Assembly: GCA_964621615.1 (NCBI GenBank)
Contig: CAZUMW010000002.1
Coordinates: 196,709-260,708 of the forward strand
DNA length: 64,000 nucleotides
Direction of reading: 5' to 3'
Source: CAZUMW01 sp964621615
GTDB lineage: Bacteria; Desulfobacterota; WTBG01; CAIYCZ01; CAIRTM01
The translations under genes were made by a program, and so were the position numbers. The notes below the pieces were generated by a model. That model made no database searches. It was not told where the DNA came from and was given only the letters and a program-made list of their open reading frames with translations. Positions 1 to 8,796 of the stretch are shown here, in pieces (positions within the stretch are counted from its first letter, which is position 1; each line of letters opens with the position of its first letter).

Positions 1-369
1 GCGAATGTTGAATTCAGCAAGATATCAAAATTCGGGCTGCTTGAAATGTGCAGAGAGCACCTTCGCTCGCCGCTGATAGATACCAGTCATGTTGAGTGTC
101 CCTATTGCAGCGGAACCGGAAAATACCGCTCAAAAGAAGCGCTGTCACTTGCGATAATACGTGAGCTGCATGCCAAAGCCTCGCTGGGCGCGATAGCTGA
201 GATCAAAATTTCGCTTTGTCCGGAGGCTGCCCAGCACCTGCTCAATACCATGCGCAGCGAGCTGTACCGCCTCGAGCAGCATTACGGTCTGAGCATCACC
301 GTTACCGGACACGCCACCATGCCGGTAGATCATTATTCTATAGATTATACCGAGAAAAAGCAGCAGTAA
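1..369 (+). CDS. rng: Ribonuclease G/E, C-terminal end (partial)
   Basis: The reading frame is open from the first base of the window, so the gene starts upstream and only about 122 C-terminal residues are seen. The visible part begins with VEFSKISKFGLLEM, the conserved end of the catalytic domain of RNase E/G, and continues into CPYCSGTG, matching the CPxCxGxG zinc-link motif through which RNase E/G subunits pair. The family cuts single-stranded AU-rich RNA and takes part in rRNA maturation and mRNA decay. The remaining tail is short, without the long disordered scaffold of E. coli RNase E, so this is closer to the RNase G type. The stop lies 35 bp before the next gene on the same strand. 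Confidence 0.9.
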   Translation, partial: ANVEFSKISKFGLLEMCREHLRSPLIDTSHVECPYCSGTGKYRSKEALSLAIIRELHAKASLGAIAEIKISLCPEAAQHLLNTMRSELYRLEQHYGLSITVTGHATMPVDHYSIDYTEKKQQ

Positions 370-404
370 TCACAAAGAAAGACTGCACAAAAAAATCAGG
401 CGCC

Positions 405-2594
405 ATGGATTCAAAAAACAACCCTCAGGAATACACCATTCTCACATCCTGCCCTCATGACTGCGGCGGCAGGTGTGTGCTTAAAGCTCATATCAGAGAC
501 GGAAAAGTTGTGCGCATTGAATCTGATACCGGCTCGGAGCCTCAGCTTCGCGCCTGTGCCCGCGGTCGCGCCTATCGGCGGCGCCTGTATTCACCGGACC
601 GGCTCACCAGGCCGCTGATCCGCCGCGGAGAGCGGGGTGAAGGAAGATTCGAGCCCATATCCTGGGACGATGCGCTCGGCGAGACAGCGAGCCGCCTTAT
701 TGCAGCAAAAAAAAAGCACGGCCCCGAATCCATAATGTATATCGCCTATTCAGGCAACACCGGCACGTTTCTGCACAATCAGCTTGCTGTGTTCAGGCTG
801 CTCAGCATGTTCGGGGGCTTTACACCGATATGGGGCTCGGCCTCGTTCTGGGGCAGCCTTTTTTCTTCTGAGAAAACCTACGGCACGGTTGTGGCGGGAC
901 ACACCCCCGATGACATAGAAAACGCCCGGCTCATTATTATGTGGGGATGGAATCCCGCGGAAACGGTTCAGAAAACAAACACCTCTTTGTATCTTGCCCG
1001 GGCACGGGAAAAGGGAACAAAAATTGTGGCGGTTGACCCCCGGTTTACCGATTCTGCAGCCGCATTTGCCTCACAGTGGGTTCCGATCCGGCCGGGGACA
1101 GACACGGCCATGCTTCTGGCTATGGCATATGTAATGATTAAACGGAAGCTTTATGACCGGGATTTTCTCGATGCCTGCACGGTTGGATTTGACCGGTTTC
1201 AGGAATATGTCCTCGGCGCTGCTGACGGACAGCCCAAGACACCCGAATGGGCCGCCGGCATTACCGGCGTTCCCGCCGGGACCATTGACGAGCTTGCCCG
1301 GCAGTATGCAACGGTTAAGCCTGCAAAGCTGCTGACCCTCGGGGCTCCGGGCCGAAGCGCATTCGGAGAGCAGTTTCATCGTGCCGCCGCCACGCTGGCG
1401 GCCATGACCGGCAATGTCGGGATCTACGGGGGCGACCCTGCCGGCTTCGGACTCCCCGCGGTCGGGCTCCGTCCCGAGGCAGGCACCGGGCTTATCAACC
1501 GGCGCATGACCGGCAACCTGCCGGAAGGCGCCCGCCAGCGACCCGCCATCCATATCACCAGAATATGGGACGCCATTCTCAAGGGAACACGGGGCGGCTA
1601 CCCCGCAGACATATCCATGGCATATATCACCAACGGGAACCCGGTCAATCAGTTCATGAACACCAACAAAGCGGTGCAGGCGCTATCGAAGCTTGATTCG
1701 ATCGTCATCCACGAACAGTTCATGACACCGACGGCACGCTATGCCGACATTGTGCTGCCGGTAAACACCCAGTTTGAGCGAAACGATATCATACGGCCCT
1801 GGCAGGGCGGCCCATACTGCATTTATATGAAAAAGGCGGTTGAGCCGCTTCGGGAGACCAAATCCGATCTTGAGATCTGCATGGGGTTGGCAAAAAAGCT
1901 TGACATAGAGCACTACAGCGATTTTACCGAAGAGGAGTGGCTTAAGAATTTCTGGGAGGCCGCTCAGGATATGACCGACTCAAAGCCGCTTCCCGACTAT
2001 GAGACATTTAAAAAAGAAGGGGTTCATAAAATACCTGTGTCCGGCCCGTCTATCGCTTTTGAGAAGCAGCGAGAGGATCCGGAAGAGCACCCGTTTCCCA
2101 CGCCGTCTGGAAAAATAGAAATTTACTCACAATCAATTGCCGAAAAAAACGACCCCGAGCTGCCTCCGCTGCCGACCTATATCCCGCCGTGGGAGGGGCC
2201 TGCGGACCCGCTTGCACAAAAATACCCGCTGCAGCTCATAACCACACACTCAAAGCGGCGCATTCACTCCAACATGGACAATATCGACTGGCTCAGGGAG
2301 CTCGAGCCGCATAAAATATGGATTAACACAGAAGATGCACAGGCAAGAAACATTGCAGACGGCGACCGGGTAAGCGTGTTCAATGACCGGGGAACCGTCA
2401 GCATCAGCGCCAAGGTCACACAGCGAATTATGCCCGGGGTGGTGAGCATGGGGCAGGGCGCCTGGTTTTCTCCCGACAAAAGGGGTGTTGACCGGGGCGG
2501 CTGTGCCAACGTGCTGTTAAAAGATGCACACTCGCCCGCGGGTTCCTTCTGCAGCAACACCTGCCTTGTGCAGGTGGAAAAAGAAACCGGGTGA
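405..2594 (+). CDS. Molybdopterin-dependent oxidoreductase, catalytic subunit (DMSO reductase family)
   Basis: 729 residues. Cysteines 16, 20, 24 and 51 (CPHDCGGRC, then RACARGRAY) form the N-terminal [4Fe-4S] site of the DMSO reductase superfamily. The bis-MGD domains follow, with typical pieces such as MWGWNPAETVQ, VAVDPRFTDSA and a C-terminal molydopterin-dinucleotide-binding barrel. The ATG at 405 is chosen because the open frame upstream overlaps the RNase gene and encodes nothing family-like. From this start there is no twin-arginine signal, so the enzyme is probably cytoplasmic, unlike DmsA. It is paired with the iron-sulfur subunit 48 bp downstream, and no DmsC-like membrane anchor is visible. 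The substrate cannot be told from sequence. Confidence 0.9.
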   Translation: MDSKNNPQEYTILTSCPHDCGGRCVLKAHIRDGKVVRIESDTGSEPQLRACARGRAYRRRLYSPDRLTRPLIRRGERGEGRFEPISWDDALGETASRLIAAKKKHGPESIMYIAYSGNTGTFLHNQLAVFRLLSMFGGFTPIWGSASFWGSLFSSEKTYGTVVAGHTPDDIENARLIIMWGWNPAETVQKTNTSLYLARAREKGTKIVAVDPRFTDSAAAFASQWVPIRPGTDTAMLLAMAYVMIKRKLYDRDFLDACTVGFDRFQEYVLGAADGQPKTPEWAAGITGVPAGTIDELARQYATVKPAKLLTLGAPGRSAFGEQFHRAAATLAAMTGNVGIYGGDPAGFGLPAVGLRPEAGTGLINRRMTGNLPEGARQRPAIHITRIWDAILKGTRGGYPADISMAYITNGNPVNQFMNTNKAVQALSKLDSIVIHEQFMTPTARYADIVLPVNTQFERNDIIRPWQGGPYCIYMKKAVEPLRETKSDLEICMGLAKKLDIEHYSDFTEEEWLKNFWEAAQDMTDSKPLPDYETFKKEGVHKIPVSGPSIAFEKQREDPEEHPFPTPSGKIEIYSQSIAEKNDPELPPLPTYIPPWEGPADPLAQKYPLQLITTHSKRRIHSNMDNIDWLRELEPHKIWINTEDAQARNIADGDRVSVFNDRGTVSISAKVTQRIMPGVVSMGQGAWFSPDKRGVDRGGCANVLLKDAHSPAGSFCSNTCLVQVEKETG

Positions 2595-2642
2595 AGCAGA
2601 GGGGCATTATCAGAAAAATTTTATATCGTCGAAAGGCAGCAC

Positions 2643-3269
2643 ATGCAGATAGGATTTTATTTCGATCAGCAGCGGTGTACGGGGTGCTATGCCTGTACGG
2701 TTGCCTGCCGCGACTGGCATGATGTTTCCGACACGTCGGTAATCTGGCGGAGGGTTGTTGCGCATGAGTCGGGGATATATCCGGTTCTGCAGCTTTCCTA
2801 TATGTCCATTTCGTGCCTGCATTGCGCCGACCCGCCCTGTGCCGAAGCATGCCCCGCAGATGCGATATATAAGCGGGAACAGGACGGCGTTGTTCTGGTT
2901 GACCGATCAGCGTGCCTGGGGAAGGATTCATGCGGCAGGTTCTGCAGCGATGCCTGCCCCTATGATATTCCGCAGTTCGGCAGCGAGCCGGATGCCAAGA
3001 TGCAAAAATGCACGCTGTGTGTCGAACGGCTTGAAAATGGTCAAAAGCCTGTGTGCGTCGAGGCCTGCCCGATGCGCGCCCTCGATGCGGGGCCGGTTGA
3101 GGACCTCGTCCGGAAATACGGATGCGGCCGGGATGCGCCGGGCTTTTTCTTTTCAGCAGACGCCGGGCCCTCTCTCATTATCAGACCCCGCTATCCGGCC
3201 TCCGGGGGCTGTGTGCGCGGTTCGACAAACTCGATCAGCAGCCCGCCCGTGTCTTCGGGGTCAAAGTAG
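2643..3269 (+). CDS. 4Fe-4S ferredoxin-type electron transfer subunit (DmsB-like)
   Basis: 208 residues carrying four cysteine clusters: CTGCYACTVAC near the start, CLHCADPPCAEAC, a third set around CGRFCSDACPYD, and CTLCVERLENG with VCVEACP. This is the four-cluster layout of DmsB/PhsB-type subunits, which pass electrons between the Mo catalytic subunit and an external partner. It lies directly after the catalytic subunit and is surely its partner. The last 27 residues overlap, on the opposite strand, the 3' end of the VOC gene by 79 bp. Those residues (from about the SLIIRPR segment onward) look unlike the family and may be read-through added by loss of an earlier stop. Confidence 0.88.
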   Translation: MQIGFYFDQQRCTGCYACTVACRDWHDVSDTSVIWRRVVAHESGIYPVLQLSYMSISCLHCADPPCAEACPADAIYKREQDGVVLVDRSACLGKDSCGRFCSDACPYDIPQFGSEPDAKMQKCTLCVERLENGQKPVCVEACPMRALDAGPVEDLVRKYGCGRDAPGFFFSADAGPSLIIRPRYPASGGCVRGSTNSISSPPVSSGSK

Positions 3270-3643
3270 GCGACCCGGCTACGGGTCATATCAAGTATGC
3301 CGTTTCGGGTTACATGACCGAGCCGGATCCCTTTTTGCTGCATCAGCGAAACCGCTGTGTCGATATCGGTAACCGTGTAGGCGACGTGGTTGAACCCTGC
3401 CGGCGGATTACCGACTATTTTTTTGAAGCGCTCCGATATCGGCTGAATCAGCTCAAACTCCATATTGCCGACCGGCAGAAAAGCAAACCGGCTTTCCGGG
3501 TTTTTTTCCTCAAGGGGCGGAAAATAGCGAATGTCGGTATCATCTATATCATATATTTTTTTATACAGCTTTACTGCAGTATCCATATCCTCGACATACA
3601 CTCCAAGATGACGGATATCGATAATAAGGTCACTTATTTTCAT
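3191..3643 (-). CDS. VOC-superfamily protein, methylmalonyl-CoA epimerase/glyoxalase-like
   Basis: 150 residues with two beta-alpha-beta-beta-beta modules of the vicinal oxygen chelate fold. Candidate metal ligands are the His of IRHLGVYVED, the Glu of EFELIQP, the His of FNHVAYTV and the Glu of LLIEFVEP, the spacing seen in methylmalonyl-CoA epimerases and glyoxalase I. A GGAGG sits about 12 bp before the ATG. It is the last gene of a minus-strand run with the phosphohexomutase. Epimerase is the most likely assignment, but no mutase or propionyl-CoA gene is nearby, so the substrate is open. Its 3' end overlaps the oxidoreductase subunit on the other strand. Confidence 0.7.
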   Translation of the reverse strand: MKISDLIIDIRHLGVYVEDMDTAVKLYKKIYDIDDTDIRYFPPLEEKNPESRFAFLPVGNMEFELIQPISERFKKIVGNPPAGFNHVAYTVTDIDTAVSLMQQKGIRLGHVTRNGILDMTRSRVAYFDPEDTGGLLIEFVEPRTQPPEAG

Positions 3644-3683
3644 AGCGCGCCGGGCCTCCGGTTATGAAGAGCCGTTACGTGGT

Positions 3684-5027
3684 CTACAAAAGGCTGTTTA
3701 CCACGGACTCGACTTCTGTTTGTATTTCTTCGAGACGCTGTCCGGTGTCGGCTTCAAACCGCAGCACGAGCACCGGCTGGGTGTTTGACGCCCGCACCAG
3801 CCCCCACCCTCCCGGCATGATAATCCGGGCGCCGTCAATATCGATAATTTTATATTTGTCCTGAAAAGCCTGTTTTACTTTTTCGATAACGCCGAACTTC
3901 AGGTCATCGGGACAATCGACGCGTATTTCCGGTGTAGTGAATGTTTCCGGCACATCGGCAAGCAGCGAGCTCATGGGGCTCTGTGTTTTGGACAGGATTT
4001 CAACAAGTCGGCAGGAGGCATACACCGCATCGTCGAATCCGTAATACCGGTGAGAAAAAAACATATGACCGCTCATTTCCCCCGCGAGCATGGCGCTTTC
4101 CTCTTTGAGCTTGGCCTTTATGAGCGAGTGGCCGGTGCGCCACATTATGGCTTTGCCGCCGTGCTGCTCGATGTCATTGTAGAAATTCTGCGACCCCTTT
4201 ACCTCTGAAATAAATGTCGCTCCGGGATGCTCTTCGAGAATGGCCCGGGCAAAAATGATCATCAAATGATCTCCCCAGATAATCGAACCCTTTTCGTCGA
4301 CTGCACCGATGCGGTCGGCATCCCCGTCGTAGCCGATGCCCACATCAGCACCTTTGGAGCGCACCGTCTCGATCAGGTCTTCAAGATTTCCGGGAACGGT
4401 GGGGTCGGGGTGGTGGTTAGGGAATCGGCCGTCCATATCGCAATAAAGGGGGATAACGGTGCATCCCAACTGCTCAAGTATCGGCACGGCAGCCTGGCCT
4501 CCAGTGCCGTTTCCGGCATCAACAACCACGGTGACCGGCCGCTGCAGGGTGATGTTTTTCACGATCATGCTAATGTAATCAGGCAGAATATCTGCGGTGG
4601 TCACGCTGCCCGAACCCTGTTCAAAGTCTCCTTTATCAATGAGCTCTTTGAGCTTCAGAATTTCGCTGCCGTGAATCGTTGTTTTCCCGCAGCATACCTT
4701 GAACCCGTTAAACTCGGCCGGATTGTGGCTGCCGGTAATCATAACGCCGCCGTTTTTGTCCAGGTGAAAAAGAGAAAAATAGAGAAGGGGGGTGTGGCAT
4801 GTGCCGATATCAGTCACGTTCATGCCTGTTTCAATAAGCCCTGAAATCAAAGCGTCTCTAAGGCCTTCCGAAGAAAGGCGGCAGTCGCGCCCGAGCGCCA
4901 TTTCACTGACATCCCGGCGGATAAGATAGGTTCCTATGGCCCGTCCAAGGGTGATGACGACATCCTCGGTCAAATCATCCTTAACCACGCCGCGGATATC
5001 ATATTCTCTGAAAATGTGTTCATTCAT
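3684..5027 (-). CDS. Phosphomannomutase/phosphoglucomutase
   Basis: 447 residues, full length for the alpha-D-phosphohexomutase family. It opens with FREYDIRGV, has the phosphoserine loop as MITGSHNPAEFNGFK (usual form TASHNP), the Mg2+ loop GYDGDADRIG, the sugar-specificity region GEMSGHMFF and the C-terminal phosphate-binding loop with VRASNTQPVLVLRFEA. The GEMSGH form is usual in dual-specificity AlgC/ManB-type enzymes that interconvert hexose 1- and 6-phosphates for surface polysaccharide and nucleotide-sugar supply. A GGGGGAAG ribosome site precedes the ATG. It lies between a PfkB kinase and a VOC gene on the same strand. Confidence 0.9.
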   Translation of the reverse strand: MNEHIFREYDIRGVVKDDLTEDVVITLGRAIGTYLIRRDVSEMALGRDCRLSSEGLRDALISGLIETGMNVTDIGTCHTPLLYFSLFHLDKNGGVMITGSHNPAEFNGFKVCCGKTTIHGSEILKLKELIDKGDFEQGSGSVTTADILPDYISMIVKNITLQRPVTVVVDAGNGTGGQAAVPILEQLGCTVIPLYCDMDGRFPNHHPDPTVPGNLEDLIETVRSKGADVGIGYDGDADRIGAVDEKGSIIWGDHLMIIFARAILEEHPGATFISEVKGSQNFYNDIEQHGGKAIMWRTGHSLIKAKLKEESAMLAGEMSGHMFFSHRYYGFDDAVYASCRLVEILSKTQSPMSSLLADVPETFTTPEIRVDCPDDLKFGVIEKVKQAFQDKYKIIDIDGARIIMPGGWGLVRASNTQPVLVLRFEADTGQRLEEIQTEVESVVNSLL

Positions 5028-5121
5028 TGCGCTTCCCCCATAATAAATTGTGGCTCCGGCCCAGAATGTTTAACAGCAGCCTGCTGCAGCTGAGCTCAAT
5101 TGCCCCGTGTTGAATCCTTAG

Positions 5122-6135
5122 CTATCCCAGCTCAAGGCTCATCAGCTCCGAGCTGATGTTTCCGGTATACCGGGGGCCGATTTGAGAGACGACCCTGGCG
5201 GAAAAAAAGCTGGCAATGTTACCGCTTTGTTCCAGAGTGTAGTTGTTTGCAAGCCCGAACAGCAGCCCGGCGGCGTAGGAGTCTCCGGCGCCGGTTGTGT
5301 CGATTGCAGATATAAGGTGCGGCTTTACGCGGATCTCGCTGCCGCCGAAATGAAGAAGCGAGCCGTGTTCGCCCTCGGTCACGGCAACATTGCCGCACAT
5401 GCCGGCAAGCGCGGAAACGGCCTCCTGCGTTGTTTCGGTATCGGTAAGCGCCTGCGCCTCCTGCGCATTGGCAAAGAGGATATCGATGTCATGGGCAAGG
5501 AGCTTCAGAAAAAGCTCCTTGTGCCGCTCAATACAAAATGCATCCGAAGCGGTCAGGGCTATCTGAATTTTGTTTTTTCTGGCGGTTTCAATGGCCTCGA
5601 GCACAGTGTTTGTGGCTCGCTCGCTGTCGAAAAGATATCCCTCAATATACATATACCGGCTCTGCTTCAGATGCTGCTCATTTACGTGGGCATAGTCAAT
5701 TTCGCTGGCAACGCCAAGATGCGTGAGCATGGTTCTCTGGGCATCATCGGAAATAAGCACCAGGCAGGTGCCGGTCATACCGCTTTGGCGCTTTTCATTG
5801 AATTGCACTTTGCTTTCGCGCATATGCTGTATGTAAAGGTCGCCGAAGCCGTCTTCGCCCACTATGCCGCACAGGCCGGCAGAGCCGCCGAGCTGACAGA
5901 CGCCGAATGCAGTGTTTGCCGCGCTGCCGCCGGCGGCGGTGTGCAGCTTTTGCTGAATGGCGTCGAGTGTGAGCGTATCGGACTGGGTAAGCTTTTTAAG
6001 TATATCCTCCTGCCGGTGGCGGTTGGTGAGATACATGTTGCCTTTTTCGATTCCCAGCTCGTCGAAAAGCGAATCGCGCACGTGCATCTGAATATCCATG
6101 AGCGCGCTTCCAAAAGTGTATACATTCAGTTCCAT
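5122..6135 (-). CDS. PfkB-family carbohydrate/nucleoside kinase (adenosine kinase-like)
   Basis: 337 residues from the ATG at 6135, which has AAAGGAG 8 bp upstream; the frame extends 15 codons further but without a ribosome site. The N-terminal GGSAANTAFGV matches the substrate-binding region of adenosine kinase-like members, and DTTGAGDSYAAG is PfkB signature 2, with the anion hole and the catalytic Asp. These enzymes phosphorylate a sugar or nucleoside hydroxyl with ATP. It follows the FAD protein by 10 bp and precedes the phosphohexomutase by 94 bp. An adenosine-recycling role is possible, but the sequence alone does not separate it from other sugar kinases. Confidence 0.82.
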   Translation of the reverse strand: MELNVYTFGSALMDIQMHVRDSLFDELGIEKGNMYLTNRHRQEDILKKLTQSDTLTLDAIQQKLHTAAGGSAANTAFGVCQLGGSAGLCGIVGEDGFGDLYIQHMRESKVQFNEKRQSGMTGTCLVLISDDAQRTMLTHLGVASEIDYAHVNEQHLKQSRYMYIEGYLFDSERATNTVLEAIETARKNKIQIALTASDAFCIERHKELFLKLLAHDIDILFANAQEAQALTDTETTQEAVSALAGMCGNVAVTEGEHGSLLHFGGSEIRVKPHLISAIDTTGAGDSYAAGLLFGLANNYTLEQSGNIASFFSARVVSQIGPRYTGNISSELMSLELG

Positions 6136-6145
6136 GCGTTCTCCT

Positions 6146-7438
6146 TTAATCGTTTCGCGTTTGCTGAAATGTGTTTTCAAAAGTCAGGAGGCTGTTGCTG
6201 TTAATTTTTTCATACAGGTCCGGGCGCTCACGGGAAATTGTGTCCGCGTGTGAATTAATGGCTTCCCACAGAAGCCGCGGCGCTTTGTATTGGCCGTATG
6301 CGCCGTCAAGCGTGCTGCTTTCAATAAGTGAAAACAGATAATCTATTTCATCGTCGCTGTAGGCAGGCACAAGCGCATAGCCCTGAGCAACTCTTAGGGC
6401 GTCTTCGCTGTTGAACTCGAATGTGTCGCGCCACCACTGCCCGTATTGTTCAAACCCGCTGCTGCCGCTCAGTTCGCTGAGCACCGCGGCCGCACCGTGA
6501 TAGCCGCACATCAGTGCCCCCTGCACCTCAACCTCTATATAGGCTGCTGCATCGCCGGCCAGCAGCACGTTGCCGGCATAGGGGGCGGGCAGAGCGCTGT
6601 AAGCTTTTACGGTGCAGCCCGTTCTTTTCAGGACACGGGCATTCTTAAAAAGGCGGGCGCACGGGCTTTTGGTCGTGAAGTACGTGAAAATGTTTTCCGG
6701 CCGCTGATGAGCGCTTCCCATGACGACAAGGTCGGCAACCCCGGAGCCGTGCAGAGATGGGTCAAGGATGACCGGGGCATATGAGCCGTATGCCTGTCCC
6801 ATGTGCCAGGTCATGACGGCGGGGTCGTGCCCTTCAACCCCTTCGATGCTGTAAATAATACACAGGGCTGTGGCAAAATGCTTCCGCTGCCGGTTCAGCC
6901 CGAGGCTTTCGGCGGCGCGCGAGTTAACCCCATCGGCGGCAATCGCTTTTGCTGCGGTAATTATCGAGCGCTTCCGCTCCGCAGTCACATGTATTTCTAC
7001 CTCAGAGCCGGTATCTTTAACCATATAGGCAAGCGTGTTATTGCGGTAGTGAACACCCTGTGCTCGACACTCATCAAGCAGATGCTGCAGAAGATAGCCC
7101 TTGTCGAATTTAACGGCGACCGGGCGCCCGTCGGGATAGCGAAACCGTACCGCCCGCCCGCCGGGGGATACAAACCGTGTTTCGGTAATTGCCGATCGGG
7201 GCCCATCGTAATCAACAGAAAATCCGTTGCGGGGGAAAATGATTTTTGTGCCGGTGACCTCGATGTTTTCCCGTTCATAATTTTCATCCATGACAAACTG
7301 CTGGCAGCAGGCGCGGCGAACGGTTGAAATGTCATCGAATTTTTCGATGAGCACGACATTGAGCCCCTCTTCGGCGGCCCGTTTTGCAGCCATCAGACCT
7401 GCAGGTCCGGCACCGATCACGGCAAGATCATAATTCAT
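6146..7438 (-). CDS. FAD-dependent oxidoreductase, geranylgeranyl reductase-like
   Basis: 430 residues. The Rossmann GAGPAGLMAAKRAAEEG at residue 9 onward binds the ADP part of FAD, and LLAGDAAAYIEVEVQGA is the second FAD motif (GD motif) of the PHBH/geranylgeranyl reductase group. Members saturate isoprenoid chains or hydroxylate aromatic compounds. The strand-internal motif ACCQQF near residue 43 is Cys-rich in a place where geranylgeranyl reductases have a variable Cys. It heads a minus-strand run; the stop is 10 bp from the kinase start and lies inside that gene's leader, so the two are probably co-transcribed. The substrate is unknown. Confidence 0.8.
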   Translation of the reverse strand: MNYDLAVIGAGPAGLMAAKRAAEEGLNVVLIEKFDDISTVRRACCQQFVMDENYERENIEVTGTKIIFPRNGFSVDYDGPRSAITETRFVSPGGRAVRFRYPDGRPVAVKFDKGYLLQHLLDECRAQGVHYRNNTLAYMVKDTGSEVEIHVTAERKRSIITAAKAIAADGVNSRAAESLGLNRQRKHFATALCIIYSIEGVEGHDPAVMTWHMGQAYGSYAPVILDPSLHGSGVADLVVMGSAHQRPENIFTYFTTKSPCARLFKNARVLKRTGCTVKAYSALPAPYAGNVLLAGDAAAYIEVEVQGALMCGYHGAAAVLSELSGSSGFEQYGQWWRDTFEFNSEDALRVAQGYALVPAYSDDEIDYLFSLIESSTLDGAYGQYKAPRLLWEAINSHADTISRERPDLYEKINSNSLLTFENTFQQTRND

Positions 7439-7687
7439 GCATCACCTTTTTTTGCGTATGAACTTTTTAAAAACACTATCATATTTGCCGGTAGAGATAA
7501 ATCAGAAAAAAAACCGCATGTGCACAGTCCAAAGGGATGCACGCGCACAGCGCCTGCTTGACGCTCTTACAGGCATACAGGAGGTCCGGCAAAAAAAAAC
7601 ACATAAAATCATATAGAATTTGAATTGTTTTTATAGTATACTGATCAACCGATTAGCCGATTTTGATTCCCCGGAGAGCTTTTTTGT

Positions 7688-8380
7688 ATGACCGCACAGA
7701 GCAGAAAAAACAGCCGTAGCCGGCGAAGCCCGTTCAGGGTCCACCTTGTAGGCAGTCATTATTTGAGCTGCGAAGCCCTTGCCGACTTAATTACTGCAAA
7801 AATCGGTGCGCGGTGCACCTGTATAGCTGATGTGACGCAGCTTACCCCTGAAGAGCGCACGCCGCCGGACAGCACAAAAGAAGAGCTTGTGTTAGTTGAC
7901 TGTCTGGGGAAAACACGTGAAGAGCTAACCGACTATCTTTCAGCGCTCCGTGAACACGATCTGTCTTCATCGTATCGCGTATGCCTTTTTAATGTGAGCT
8001 CACAGCTGGAGCTTGAAGAGGAGTGTATGGCTAACGGTGTGCATGGTATTTTTCATGAAGACATATCAACTGAGCTTTTTGTCAAAGGTCTCCGGGCGGT
8101 GTTTAACGATGAGCTATGGTTCAGCCGAAAGGGTATGACCGACTTTATCCTTCATGGCTCAAACAGGCAGACACACAGCGCTGAAAAAGAAAAAACAGCG
8201 CTTACTCATCGCGAAGTGGAGATTTTGTCTTTGCTTGCCATGGGGCTTTCCAATGAGGAAATAGCCGATAAGCTGTATGTCAGCCCGCATACTGTCAAAA
8301 CCCATCTGTACAACCTGTACAAAAAAATCAATGTAAATTCCCGTCTGCAAGCCATTCTCTGGGCAGCTAAAAATCTCTGA
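7688..8380 (+). CDS. LuxR-family regulator with VpsT-like c-di-GMP motif
   Basis: 230 residues. The C-terminus (about 165-228) is a LuxR/GerE helix-turn-helix: LTHREVEILSLLAMGLSN, EEIADKLYVS and HTVKTHLYNLYKKI. The N-terminal 140 residues have the length and rhythm of a receiver domain but lack a clean DD..D..K acidic set, as in the CsgD/VpsT branch. Residues 144-147 are WFSR, which fits the W[FLM][TS]R motif through which VpsT binds cyclic di-GMP, in the same position just before the HTH. By that comparison it would be a c-di-GMP-responsive activator of matrix genes. The PilZ protein and a large secreted protein follow on the same strand, which supports this. Confidence 0.75.
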   Translation: MTAQSRKNSRSRRSPFRVHLVGSHYLSCEALADLITAKIGARCTCIADVTQLTPEERTPPDSTKEELVLVDCLGKTREELTDYLSALREHDLSSSYRVCLFNVSSQLELEEECMANGVHGIFHEDISTELFVKGLRAVFNDELWFSRKGMTDFILHGSNRQTHSAEKEKTALTHREVEILSLLAMGLSNEEIADKLYVSPHTVKTHLYNLYKKINVNSRLQAILWAAKNL

Positions 8381-8796
8381 TCGTTAAAAAAATCAAAAAA
8401 ACAAACAAGAACCGCATGTTTTATCTCCCGTTTGTGCGTTTGTTCACGTATAATTATAGAATGGATGGTGTGTAAAATTTATATCAAATTAGTCGTTTTT
8501 ATATGATTTGTTTTTTAATAAAACTGTTTTGAAGGTTAGAATCATAAATTTATTCTTTTAGTGAGTAAAAAATTAAATAGTTAAATAAATTTTTTATGTG
8601 GTGTATTTGTTTGTCTTGTTTCTTGTTGAGTAAAGGAGGTTTGCGTCTCATACTTTTTTCGTATGTATAGCATTTTTTACGATGTGCGTTATACGAAAAA
8701 AACCATACTGTTCTCCGATTGTTTTTTTAACGCTAACTGTGCTATAAAATTTACATAACAGGCAAAAAAACCCGATTTTACGGAGTATTGGTGCAT
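8381..8796 (+). other. AT-rich intergenic region, no gene supported
   Basis: 416 bp markedly richer in A and T than its surroundings. It presumably holds the terminator of the LuxR gene and the promoter of the PilZ gene, though I see no consensus promoter. An AAAGGAGGT at 8634-8642 looks like a ribosome site, but the only frames after it are a 9-codon frame starting one base away and a 32-codon frame starting 20 bp away; neither is convincing. An inverted repeat is listed separately. Confidence 0.5.
8654..8701. repeat. Perfect 11-bp inverted repeat upstream of the PilZ gene
   Basis: TTTTTTCGTAT at 8654-8664 is exactly complementary to ATACGAAAAAA at 8691-8701, separated by 26 bp. Each arm is flanked by a CATAC/GTATG pair. 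It could be a transcript hairpin or a palindromic operator. No T-run follows the second arm on the plus strand, so it is not an ordinary terminator for plus-strand transcripts. Confidence 0.6.

Noticed and set aside
216..404. N-terminal extension of the Mo-oxidoreductase frame
   Set aside because: It overlaps the RNase G/E gene in another frame, has no family similarity and no usable Tat signal; ATG 405 fits the conserved N-terminus.
5182..6204. 340-codon plus-strand frame over the PfkB kinase
   Set aside because: Antisense shadow of a gene with clear PfkB motifs; no ribosome site or recognisable domain.
8634..8760. Ribosome-site-like AAAGGAGGT with possible peptide
   Set aside because: The following frames start 1 bp or 20 bp away, and the region is an inverted repeat; no support for translation.
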